NCBI GenBank assembly: GCA_021740905.1
Contig: JAIOYV010000004.1
Span: 62,001-126,000 of the forward strand
From: Bacteroidales bacterium
GTDB lineage: Bacteria > Bacteroidota > Bacteroidia > Bacteroidales > M50B96
Length of the DNA stretch: 64,000 nt
Direction: 5' to 3'
Under the pieces are notes generated by a model that saw only the letters and a program-made list of their open reading frames with translations, was not told the DNA's origin and made no database searches. How positions within the stretch are numbered: the stretch's first letter is position 1; every line of letters starts with the position of its first letter. A program made the position numbers and the translations under genes. Below are positions 9,960 through 18,975 of the stretch, one piece after another.

Positions 9960-10338
9960 GGCAATACTTGATAGCAATGTAATTATTGACGCTGTCAATA
10001 GAATGATAGATATTGAGAAATCTATTTTCGTCTATCAACATATTTATATTTCATTAATAACTTATATTGAAGTACTTGGTTATAACTTCAAGGACGAAAA
10101 AGAAAAAGCTCTGACGACACAGATCATAGGATTGTTTGAGATTATCAATCCCGATCTTAAAATTGCTGATTTGACGATCGGTTATAGGAAAATCAAAAAG
10201 GTAAAAGTACCTGATGCCATCATCCTGGCAACAGCCCGAAGATTGGATGCAGAATTATTGACGAGCAATACCACTGATTTCATAAATATTGATGAAATGG
10301 TTCGGATTGTTGAACCGGTAAAACAAATCCTTCCATAA
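9946..10338 (+). pseudogene. VapC-like PIN-domain toxin with no canonical start codon ahead of the first catalytic Asp (annotated ORF 10003-10338 is N-truncated)
   Basis: Reading frame 9946-10338 encodes ...NGSKAILDSNVIIDAVNRMIDIEKS...PDAIILATARRLDAELLTSNTTDF; no ATG/GTG/TTG in frame between stop at 9922 and 10003. Confidence 0.6.
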
Positions 10339-10430
10339 ATAGATTCTCAAGAAAATCTTACCATCTGTGCCCGAAGAAAAAGATGGCGTGGCTTTTCGCC
10401 TAATTCCATCTGCCGATTTCTTTTCCGATA

Positions 10431-10537
10431 GGGCTGTAAAATCGGTTGATCGGATATATTATTCGTTGATGTAGGTTGGGGAGAATTATGTGTGTTCCCT
10501 AATAAGTTTTTCGATCAACCCAGCCCATTTTACAGCG
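10431..10537. repeat. Imperfect inverted repeat / stem-loop
   Basis: GGGCTGTAAAATCGGTTGATCGG (10431-10453) versus reverse complement of TCGATCAACCCAGCCCATTTTACAGCG (10511-10537); shares CTGTAAAAT and GGTTGATCG blocks. Confidence 0.6.
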
Positions 10538-10563
10538 AAAGGATTATCCTATTTCCCATGTTT

Positions 10564-10650
10564 TAGAGAACCGCCGTAAACGAGACCCGTACGTACGTGT
10601 GGTGTGAGAGGCACATCCCGGTTATTTTAGCCGGGACCGTCTACTCGATT
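10564..10650 (+). mobile_element. Degenerate group II intron 3' end (domains V and VI) without RT/maturase ORF
   Basis: AGAACCGCCGTAAACGAGACCCGTACGTACGTGTGGTGTGAGAGGC...TCCCGGTTATTTTAGCCGGGACCGTCTACTCGATT resembles bacterial group II intron D5 (GAACCGCCGTATACGAGACCCGTACGTACGGTGGT as I recall it) followed by a D6 hairpin and CTACTCGATT end. Confidence 0.7.
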
Positions 10651-10659
10651 ATGGCCTGG

Positions 10660-12000
10660 CTATATTTTTATCTTATTATCCTTTTGAATTTTCCATAAAA
10701 AGTAAAATTCATTCTTTCTAATTTCTTGGTTTTTTAACAAGCTTAACACATCTTGTCCAATATTCTTAGCAAATCCAAATCCACCAACTGAGGCAACAAT
10801 TTTATCAATATTTACTGGTAAAATCCCCGCAAAAAGAGTAGCACTTATATAAGTGGAGGCTAAGAATATATTTGATTTTATGTTTCCCCAAACAACCTTT
10901 TTATTATTTGACAATGTCAGGTTCATTTTATTTATTTCAGGCCTAATTTCTTCATTAAATAATTGTTTGGATTCTTTTGAAGATAAATTTTTCACTTGAA
11001 TAAGTTTACTCAACTTATCCCTATACACCTCGAACGACTCCCCCTCATCTTTTCTAATTTTTAATAATTTATTGATTGAAACTGAATCAATGAAAGGCAC
11101 CATGTGGTCTAAGTTTTTTAAAATCTCAGATTCTTTTGTGTGCTTCTCGTAAACATCATTATTAACCAATTTTAATAATTCAATGTCAAAGTTTCTGTCT
11201 GTAAGAAGATGACAATTATAATAAGCTGAATAATAATCTTGAAAATGAAGATTCTTTTCTATGTGGTTTAATAAATAGTAAAGCACTCCTGATTTTTCAA
11301 CTTCACTCTTTGAAAGCTTTACACTTTTACCCTTAACTGCAACTTTGTTTATGGCATCTGGAAGGTATTCAACAAAATTTACTACTTGAGAATGGCTTAA
11401 TAAATCACTTTTATCAATTATTTCAACTCCAATTGTATCGTATTTCCAATGTGCATAAAAGTCAATATTGCTTTGAAGATGTTGAAGAAGGTATGGTTCA
11501 ATAGTTTTTATATTTGAATTTAAAGTCTTTAGATATTTTTCTTCAAACTTTTTATAGCAGTCAGAACAGAAATGTACTTTGGTAGTAGCATACTCAAAAA
11601 TCCCCTCCTTTAATAACGGTTTAATTTTATTTAAAACAATTAAGTCGCCTATTATTTCAAGTCTAAGATTTTCATTAAATTCTTTGTATTCATAATAAGC
11701 TTCAAAAGGATTCTGTATGTAAACTTTATCGGCATACAATATTGCATTTCTTATCAGTGTATCAACGTTGCCCAATTTACACTCAACTTCTGAACAAGGA
11801 AAAGAATGACCACTTAATGTGTCATTTGTAATAAAACTAAAATTACTATGCTTTGACTTTGAAGAATAAGATTCTGAAATAATGTCATTGAGAACTTTAA
11901 TGAATTCACTCAACTCACTATTGTCTACATCAAGAATGTATTCATAAAAATCCTTGCTGTCTATTTTTGCCTCATCTATAAATTTAGTCAATAGTTCCAT
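10660..12000 (-). CDS. Orphan 446-aa protein of unknown function, AT-rich; CxxC motif and a C-terminal hydrophobic segment
   Basis: Long uninterrupted ORF; HFCSDCYKKF; IFLASTYISATLFAGILPVNI; no family recognised. Confidence 0.75.
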   Translation of the reverse strand: MELLTKFIDEAKIDSKDFYEYILDVDNSELSEFIKVLNDIISESYSSKSKHSNFSFITNDTLSGHSFPCSEVECKLGNVDTLIRNAILYADKVYIQNPFEAYYEYKEFNENLRLEIIGDLIVLNKIKPLLKEGIFEYATTKVHFCSDCYKKFEEKYLKTLNSNIKTIEPYLLQHLQSNIDFYAHWKYDTIGVEIIDKSDLLSHSQVVNFVEYLPDAINKVAVKGKSVKLSKSEVEKSGVLYYLLNHIEKNLHFQDYYSAYYNCHLLTDRNFDIELLKLVNNDVYEKHTKESEILKNLDHMVPFIDSVSINKLLKIRKDEGESFEVYRDKLSKLIQVKNLSSKESKQLFNEEIRPEINKMNLTLSNNKKVVWGNIKSNIFLASTYISATLFAGILPVNIDKIVASVGGFGFAKNIGQDVLSLLKNQEIRKNEFYFLWKIQKDNKIKI

Positions 12001-12248
12001 ATGAGTTCTGTCGTTCTTTTAGCTTGTCCATAACTAAAAACATTCACTCCTATTGCGTATCTCATTCCCATTTTAGGTATTTATCCACAGTAAACCTGTG
12101 GATATTTCGCCTTTGTAAAATATTTGCTTTTCTTTTCATCCATTGCCAAAGACCTCTTATTGAGTGAAATTTCTGATAGGGTAAAAATCTCTATTGGCTA
12201 AAAGTAAACATTCTTTCGATACCTCTGCCATTGATTGATTTCCAATCC

Positions 12249-12602
12249 CTACTTTTTACTATTCCGATAATAAATAACCTGGATTTTTTCCATTGTAACC
12301 AGCCCGCCATATTGCGAGCTTTCAAAATAGGGTTCGAGCAATTTTACAAATTGCTGGATTTTTTCCTCCTCGTCAACGATCTCAACAATAATGGGTAAAT
12401 CTTCGGACAAGGCAAATAATTTTGCCGAATGAATGGTGCTATTAGCCCCATACGACATCAGTCCCCGCAAAACAGTTGCCCCGGCCAGACCCTTGCGTTT
12501 GGCAAACAGAACAATGGCCTCGTACAAGGGCTTGTGTTTATACATATCAAGTTCACCAATAAAAATCCGCAATAGCGTGGCATTGCCAGTTAAATTTTTC
12601 AT
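12249..12602 (-). CDS. DUF190 family protein (CrcB-associated)
   Basis: LLRIFIGELDMYKHKPLYEAIVLFAKRKGLAGATVLRGLMSYGANSTIHSAK; adjacent to crcB. Confidence 0.88.
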   Translation of the reverse strand: MKNLTGNATLLRIFIGELDMYKHKPLYEAIVLFAKRKGLAGATVLRGLMSYGANSTIHSAKLFALSEDLPIIVEIVDEEEKIQQFVKLLEPYFESSQYGGLVTMEKIQVIYYRNSKK

Positions 12603-12604
12603 GC

Positions 12605-12988
12605 TTACAACGATTTAATGAACCATATCCCGGCAATGGTAGCCAAAATGCCGAGAACTACACTCGCAAAAATATAGACTGAAAAGTACAAATACTGGCC
12701 ATCCCTGAGCAGGCCAAAGCTATCGAGAGTGAAGGAAGAGAAGGTGGTAAATCCACCGCAGAACCCTACGGCCAAAAACATCCGCATATCGGGCGACATG
12801 ATTTTGGTTTTATCGGTCATGGCAAAAATAATCCCAATGAGGAAACATCCTACAATATTGATAATGAATGTCCCGTAAGGAAATGATACAGGTAAGTAGT
12901 GTGAGATTACCCGCTGGGATAAATATCGAAGGCCACTGCCCAGAAAGCCTCCGGCCCCGGTAATGAAAAACATTTTTAGCATGTTCAA
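12605..12988 (-). CDS. crcB: Fluoride ion exporter CrcB/Fluc
   Basis: GAGGFLGSGLRYL, PYGTFIINIVGCFLIGII, GFCGGFTTFSSFTLD. Confidence 0.93.
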   Translation of the reverse strand: MNMLKMFFITGAGGFLGSGLRYLSQRVISHYLPVSFPYGTFIINIVGCFLIGIIFAMTDKTKIMSPDMRMFLAVGFCGGFTTFSSFTLDSFGLLRDGQYLYFSVYIFASVVLGILATIAGIWFIKSL

Positions 12989-13093
12989 TTCGCATTATTC
13001 TTAATACATCAGAATTACTGATCTAATATATTAGAAAGTACATATTTTATTCTTCTCAAAATTAGCAATTATCTTTAAACTGTTGTCAATAGC

Positions 13094-15754
13094 CTACACC
13101 TCCACCTCTTCGGGCACAGCTACATTTTCCATTTCGCACAATTTTTTCAACTTGTCGAGCGACCAGGCTTGGCTATAGTCGTAGAAAAATCCGTAGGGCT
13201 TTTGAAGGGTTTCGATCAGTTCGATTATCAATTTGTCGGCCTCTTTGGATAAAGAATTAGTGATTTGAGACCAGTCGGGCTTGCTCAGTTTGAGTGGGGT
13301 GAATAATTTTAGATTGGTCAATGAAATATCGACCCGCGCCAGGCCTGAATCATTCAATAAAGTTTTTGCCTTGTTCAGGTTTCGTTCGCCCACTTCGTGC
13401 AACAGGTACAAGTATTTCTCGAAAAGGATGTATTCGTTCAATAAAAAGACAATTTCTGTTGCCGATAACGATTTCCACAGCAGAACCGGCTGCAGGTTAC
13501 TGATAAACCTTCCAAGCATAAACGACCCGGCCATATACCCCCATATATTTTGTTCGGCACAAAGCTGAATGGCCTTTCTGAAAAAAGCAATCTTCCGGTC
13601 GGAACTTAATAGGTCGAACAATTCGTGTTGGTCGCGGTGGGTGCCGAGGCTGCTTCTCAATACTTGATAAGCGTAATAATCCTCGTTCGCATCGTACCAC
13701 GAATTCATAAATTTGGCCGCTTTAAAGGGTTCGTCTTTCAGGTCGGTGCGGATAATCTTGATCAGGTCGTTCAGGTTCTTGATCTCGTCGAATTCGAGGT
13801 TGTCGACTATTTTATTGTACTCGGTGTATGCCTGGGCCATATCGAGAAAAACCTTTTCTTCTTTTGGCAGTAGTTCCAATTTTTCGCCATTCAGGTATCG
13901 CTGAAAACGGGCCGGGATAAACTTTGCCTTACCCAGGAATATCTTTTTGTTTTTGCTCGAAACGGTGATCCAGTCGCCTTCCGTTACTTTTACGCCCTGT
14001 GCATTGATCAGCGCATTCCCGATCATTTTTACATGGTGCTCCTCCAGGTTGAGAAACGCGGGCACCCCGTAACTCAGGCAGGCCGTTACCACATGGATGG
14101 CTGCCGGGTTAAGGCTTGCTATGGCATCCACCTCGCTCATTACAAGGGTGTCGGCAGGTACGAATTGCTCTTTGCAAAGGCACACCGATTCGCCTTCTTT
14201 TTTGGCCTGCAAAGCTTTTTCGGCAGAAAAGTATATTTTGCACGATACAGCCAGACGGGGTAGCACCGATACGCCCGAACAAAAAAACTGCATCGCCGAG
14301 AAAGAGCTATCATCGATGCTTTCCGAAAATATTTGTTTCAGATGATAGGGGTGCAACAGGTTCAAGACACGCTCTTTTTTAATCAGCCCTTTTTTGTACA
14401 TGTCGATGGCCGATAGCATGGTCGCCCGGCCTGTCATTTCCGAATTGTTGAGCTGGAGCAGGGCGAAGAAGTGCATGTTCCGAAACGATTCGGCAGCAAA
14501 TTCGATGGTGGCGGGCGATTCAAGCTTCCGCTCCAGGTTGGGTAGTTTAGGAAAAAAATGATACACTGCCGGAAAGCTGTCGTGGATTTCCTGCCGCGAG
14601 AAAAACTCATGGTCTTCGGCCTCGATGGCCCCTGTCATGATATCCTCTCCAAAAATACCCGGGAAGCTCTCAATTTGAAACCCCTTTCCGGTGCGCGAAT
14701 GGCGCGAATATAAAACCCCTGGGTAGGAATTTTGATCGCGCACAGTCCAAACCATTTTTTGCAGGATAAGGGAAGGGTAGCTTTTATCTTTAACAAAAAG
14801 CGATTGGAGCAGGTCGCGGTTCTTGGCGTAAAACTTATGCACTTCGTCGATAAAGAAAAAGATCTGGTAATACGGGTCGGTCAAAACCCGTGGGTCGATC
14901 TTGTAGATTTCGTCGTAATAAAACTGGATGCGTTTGTAGATATCTTTGAACGAATACCTCGAAATTTTATCGCCGAAAGAATGAGGCTCTGCAAGGGGAT
15001 AGAGCAGGTAATAAATATTCTGAAGGTTGTTCAGGTAGATTTTGCTGGCCACATGATAACCATACAGATTTTTTAAGGAGATAAATGTGTTTTGTGTTAC
15101 GCCCACATTTAAGTAGGTGGGCATCAGCCCAGGAACATATTTAGACATGGCGCAACGCATGGCAAAAACCAGCGGGGTTTCATCCGAGCCAAGCTTTTCG
15201 TTGGTCAATTTTTCGAGGTTCGAAATGGCATCTTCCACATGCTGCTTACGCTCCTTGTTCGATAAAGGAAAGGCTTCCGAGGTGAGGATGCAAAAATCGG
15301 GAACGGGGTAACCTTCCTGGCTCAACTCCAGCAAACTTGCCCCTTTGTGGCTGATTTCCTGGATGCCGTACAATTTTGATGTGGACGAGGGCACCACAAA
15401 ATCATTCTCGATAAAATGGTTCTGCTGATAGTATTTTTCCTTTTGTTTCAGAAATTGCAAACGCTTTTTTTCTATTCTTTCCTGACTGACCGTATCACCT
15501 GCCTTCGCTTTTAGCAAATCGGTAATATAAAGTTTTGCCTGCTCTATATTTTCGTTCGATATATAATGAACGTCTTCGAGAGCTAGATCCAGTGAACCAA
15601 AATCATTCGACCCCATCAACTTATAATCGACAATGGGAGCCACATAGCCCATCGGATCGGGAGCTATTTCATGTTGTAAATGTTTTTTTATGAAGTGTTT
15701 ATAAATCCTGAAATTGGGATAGTTGCCCCTGAGTGAAAACTGGTCTATCGTCAT
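13094..15754 (-). CDS. PEP/pyruvate-binding, pyruvate phosphate dikinase-like protein (ATP-grasp and swivelling-domain-like regions; no PEP TIM barrel recognised)
   Basis: KGASLLELSQEGYPVPDFCILTSEAF, VFAMRCAMSKYVPGLM, PGVLYSRHSRTGKGFQIESFPGIFGEDIMTG, SLNPAAIHVVTACLSYGVPAF. Confidence 0.8.
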   Translation of the reverse strand: MTIDQFSLRGNYPNFRIYKHFIKKHLQHEIAPDPMGYVAPIVDYKLMGSNDFGSLDLALEDVHYISNENIEQAKLYITDLLKAKAGDTVSQERIEKKRLQFLKQKEKYYQQNHFIENDFVVPSSTSKLYGIQEISHKGASLLELSQEGYPVPDFCILTSEAFPLSNKERKQHVEDAISNLEKLTNEKLGSDETPLVFAMRCAMSKYVPGLMPTYLNVGVTQNTFISLKNLYGYHVASKIYLNNLQNIYYLLYPLAEPHSFGDKISRYSFKDIYKRIQFYYDEIYKIDPRVLTDPYYQIFFFIDEVHKFYAKNRDLLQSLFVKDKSYPSLILQKMVWTVRDQNSYPGVLYSRHSRTGKGFQIESFPGIFGEDIMTGAIEAEDHEFFSRQEIHDSFPAVYHFFPKLPNLERKLESPATIEFAAESFRNMHFFALLQLNNSEMTGRATMLSAIDMYKKGLIKKERVLNLLHPYHLKQIFSESIDDSSFSAMQFFCSGVSVLPRLAVSCKIYFSAEKALQAKKEGESVCLCKEQFVPADTLVMSEVDAIASLNPAAIHVVTACLSYGVPAFLNLEEHHVKMIGNALINAQGVKVTEGDWITVSSKNKKIFLGKAKFIPARFQRYLNGEKLELLPKEEKVFLDMAQAYTEYNKIVDNLEFDEIKNLNDLIKIIRTDLKDEPFKAAKFMNSWYDANEDYYAYQVLRSSLGTHRDQHELFDLLSSDRKIAFFRKAIQLCAEQNIWGYMAGSFMLGRFISNLQPVLLWKSLSATEIVFLLNEYILFEKYLYLLHEVGERNLNKAKTLLNDSGLARVDISLTNLKLFTPLKLSKPDWSQITNSLSKEADKLIIELIETLQKPYGFFYDYSQAWSLDKLKKLCEMENVAVPEEVEV

Positions 15755-15850
15755 GCTGCGTATCGTTTATTAGCTTGAAAGGTCAAACTTAGTAAATGTA
15801 ATTTTCAATACGCAAAAATTTATGGATAGTTTTGGATCAATTATACTGGG

Positions 15851-16816
15851 CTAATTTGGCTCATGAAAAACAACTTCGTTTCCATCCCTGTCGAGGAAGA
15901 AGAATTTTCCATCTCGTTTTACTTTGGCCCATTTATCATCATTCTCACAAAAACTCCAAATTTTTTCATATTGCACTGGAACCACCTCTTTACCGGATCT
16001 GTCAATAAATCCATATTTTCGATTTCGTTTTACCTTACACCAGCTATCATCGTTGTAGCAAAAACATTCGTCCAGGTCATCGTATATGGGCTGCACTACA
16101 AAACTATTTTGTCTATCAATCATCCCATATTTACCATCCACCTTCACCATGGCCCAATTATCATCGTTGTAATAGAACCCATAAAATTTGTCGTAGCCCT
16201 TATAGGTACTGTTATTGAATTTTATTCCCGGATTTATTGGTTTTTCTACCAATCCTGATTTATTCGCATTTTCAATTGCTGGGTGTTGGGTTTCTATATT
16301 GTTCGTGTCCGAAAGGGCTTTATCAACTAATGTATCTCTTTCTTGTTTCAAATCCTCAACTACAATTGTGTCGTTTCCTAGTGTACCTGTTCCAATGGGG
16401 ATAATAGTTGGAGTTTTTGTTTTAGACAGTATCGCTTTTTCTTTGATTGGCTGATTGATCGGAATTGACCGATCAGCATCAGAAACTTTGAAGGCGAGCA
16501 GTTTATCTGTTTTGATTTCCTTCTCTGGTTCAATAACAGTAGGAGACCGTAATTCCCCCCTGTAGGTCAGGATAGTTGTTCCTGGTTCTGGTGTTTCGGA
16601 TGAAATAAGTAGAGAGAAAAGTGTGATAGAAGTTGTAATGATTATTCCTGAGATACTTGTCATAATGATATTGTTTTTAGTTAATAGTCTTTTGATTAGG
16701 GAAGTGTTTGGAGATATAACAAGCAATGCCAGACTGTTTTCAATCTGCTCCAACGAAATAGAAATCGGTTGTCGGCGGGCAATTTCAAAATATGTATCTA
16801 GCCTGTTTTTCATCAT
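15851..16816 (-). CDS. Single-pass TM protein with C-terminal WG repeats; putative anti-sigma partner of the upstream ECF factor
   Basis: TM IIMTSISGIIITTSITLFSLLIS; three WG-like units (WAMVKVDGKYGMIDR, WCKVKRNRKYGFIDRSGKEVV, WAKVKRDGKFFFLDRDGNEVV); overlaps stop of the sigma gene. Confidence 0.75.
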   Translation of the reverse strand: MMKNRLDTYFEIARRQPISISLEQIENSLALLVISPNTSLIKRLLTKNNIIMTSISGIIITTSITLFSLLISSETPEPGTTILTYRGELRSPTVIEPEKEIKTDKLLAFKVSDADRSIPINQPIKEKAILSKTKTPTIIPIGTGTLGNDTIVVEDLKQERDTLVDKALSDTNNIETQHPAIENANKSGLVEKPINPGIKFNNSTYKGYDKFYGFYYNDDNWAMVKVDGKYGMIDRQNSFVVQPIYDDLDECFCYNDDSWCKVKRNRKYGFIDRSGKEVVPVQYEKIWSFCENDDKWAKVKRDGKFFFLDRDGNEVVFHEPN

Positions 16817-17367
16817 TAAAAAAATAAAGTGTAAAGTACCTTCGAGCGAGTCTCAATTGTTTCTTTGTTAAGCTCTTTGTCACCCAGTAATAGAACCAAT
16901 TTTTGCCTGCCCCGCCTGAGCTTTTGCTTGACCGACGATTCGGAACAATTTTGCAGTCCCATAATTTCTTTTATGCTGAAACCACTGATCTCAAATAATA
17001 TCAAGGCTTTCTTTTGCTCATTGGGCAACAAATCCAGAGCTTTGTACAAATTGGCAACATCCAGTTTTCTTCCCGGGTCGTCATTGTGCGACTGCTGAAA
17101 ACTTGCCGGAATATCGTCCTGATAGAAAACTATCTTTTTTCTTCTGAATTGATTTTTGATTATATTGCTGGCCACGCTGAACAGATAGCTTAAAAAGGCT
17201 GTGTCCGATTTCAGCGAATCAAGATTTTCAAAAACCCTAGCAATTGTTTCGTTCACCAAATCATCGGTGTCCATTACGCCGTATCCCCTGGCTGTGCAAA
17301 ACCTGATAAAAGCTTCGTGGTGGGGCTTGTAAAGCGACATGAACCGGATTTGCTTTTCGTTTTTCAT
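16816..17367 (-). CDS. RNA polymerase sigma factor, ECF/sigma-70 family
   Basis: DTDDLVNETIARVFENL, FSVASNIIKNQFRRKK, LPNEQKKALILFEISGFSIKEIMGLQNCSESSVKQKLRRGRQKL. Confidence 0.92.
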   Translation of the reverse strand: MKNEKQIRFMSLYKPHHEAFIRFCTARGYGVMDTDDLVNETIARVFENLDSLKSDTAFLSYLFSVASNIIKNQFRRKKIVFYQDDIPASFQQSHNDDPGRKLDVANLYKALDLLPNEQKKALILFEISGFSIKEIMGLQNCSESSVKQKLRRGRQKLVLLLGDKELNKETIETRSKVLYTLFF

Positions 17368-17486
17368 TCAAATTAAATCATCTACACAAGTAAGTACCAT
17401 AAAGATAATAAAAGTTACAAAAATATTGACTATTATTGTACTTAGAACAAGAGCAATATTTCATTCATTACTAAAAAACTATAGCT

Positions 17487-18872
17487 ATGAGAAATTTGAT
17501 TTTTACTTTCTTGACCTTTCTGACTTTTTCAACAGTGGTTTTTGCACGGCAATCCGAACAGGTTGCTACCGGTGATGTAAACCAGGTGAAATCAGTTTCA
17601 TCAACAACGACAGTGCCCCCCGGTTGGTTTTTCTCAAACACAGGCAATAACCATGTTATCCTAATCCCAAGTGGAATCCCTTTGACCATTAATGGAATTC
17701 AAATATCCGTTGGCGATTACATAGGGGTGTTTTATGATTCCCTCGGAACTTTGGCCTGTGCCGGATACATTAATTGGCAGGGAGTTACTAATGCCATTAC
17801 GGTTTGGGGCGCACAATCTGGCTTGATCGATGGTATGGCGACCGGTGAAGAGTTTAAGTGGAAGATTTTCGATGTGTCGGAAGGTATTGAATATAATGCT
17901 GTTGCGATATATGATACCCAGACATTTCAGCAACCCTCAATTTATCAAGCCAATGGCTTAAGCGGGATACTCTCCCTGGCAGCCTATATGAATGCCCCAC
18001 AGTGGGACTTTATCAACACCGGCGATTTGCATATCATATTGATAACCTTCAACACACCTGTTACCATCGACAGTATCCCAATTGCCATAGGCGATTATGT
18101 GGGTGTTTTCTACGACTCGCTGGGTACATTGGTATGTGCAGGATATGAAGAATGGACAGGTCAGAATATCGCTGTAACGATTTGGGGCGACGATGTACTC
18201 ACTTCATCACCCGATGGATTTATCCTTGGCGAACCCTTTAAGTGGAAAATTTGGCGGGCCTCCAATAACACTGTTTTCAGTGCAACAGCCACTTATATGT
18301 CGCAACCCTCGTTTCCAAACTCTGGGACGTATACTTCGAATGGAATAAGTAGTATTGCCTCGCTCGAAGCCTTTACCATAGAATATCAATATATTGATTT
18401 GCCCCTTGGTTGGAGTTTGTTCTCGACTTATATCGAGCCATTTGAACCTGCCATCGACAGTTTATGCAATCCCTTCTACTCAAGTGTAATTATTGTTAAA
18501 GATGAAAATGGAAATACCCTCTGGCCTCAGTATGGAATCAATACAATTGGGGATGTGATGACCGGAGAAGCCTACCGGATAAAACTCAGTTTATCGCAAA
18601 CGATGATCGTGACAGGCTTGTCGGTACAGCCAGAAATAACCCAACTTGTTTTGCCCCAGGGTTGGAGCTTTCTGGGTTATCTGCGGAAAAATTCGGCTCC
18701 TATCCCAGCTCTGTTAAGCCCTTTGTCATCAGAACTGATTATCGCCGTAAACGGGGCAGGGGAAATCTACTGGCCTCAATGGCAAATCAACACCATCGGA
18801 AACATGAACCCGGGCGAGGGCTACCAGGTAAAGATGGTCACACAACAATTCTTCGCTTATCCACCTAATTAG
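17487..18872 (+). CDS. Secreted protein with internally repeated domains, function unknown
   Basis: Signal MRNLIFTFLTFLTFSTVVFA; repeated IGDYVGVFYDSLGTLxCAGYxxW...EFKWKI and LPxGWSxxxY...LWPQYxINTIGxxxxGEGYxxK. Confidence 0.8.
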   Translation: MRNLIFTFLTFLTFSTVVFARQSEQVATGDVNQVKSVSSTTTVPPGWFFSNTGNNHVILIPSGIPLTINGIQISVGDYIGVFYDSLGTLACAGYINWQGVTNAITVWGAQSGLIDGMATGEEFKWKIFDVSEGIEYNAVAIYDTQTFQQPSIYQANGLSGILSLAAYMNAPQWDFINTGDLHIILITFNTPVTIDSIPIAIGDYVGVFYDSLGTLVCAGYEEWTGQNIAVTIWGDDVLTSSPDGFILGEPFKWKIWRASNNTVFSATATYMSQPSFPNSGTYTSNGISSIASLEAFTIEYQYIDLPLGWSLFSTYIEPFEPAIDSLCNPFYSSVIIVKDENGNTLWPQYGINTIGDVMTGEAYRIKLSLSQTMIVTGLSVQPEITQLVLPQGWSFLGYLRKNSAPIPALLSPLSSELIIAVNGAGEIYWPQWQINTIGNMNPGEGYQVKMVTQQFFAYPPN

Positions 18873-18975
18873 TTGTGCTTGCTATTTTTCTTTGATGAAA
18901 TGTTGATTTCGGATGAGGAAGATGAAAGAAATATGGTAAAGCGTAGATAAATAATCAGATAGGTAAATTTGTGTT

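Noticed and set aside
12989-13093. Fluoride (crcB) riboswitch upstream of crcB
   Set aside because: The leader is AT-rich with no GGNGAUG...AACCGCC-like core that I can identify.
13281-15311. Many 60-130 aa antisense ORFs opposite the PPDK-like gene (and similar ones opposite metH, asnB, pyrB, nucleotide-sugar dehydrogenase)
   Set aside because: They are shadow ORFs of codon-biased genes, lacking recognisable motifs or upstream signals.
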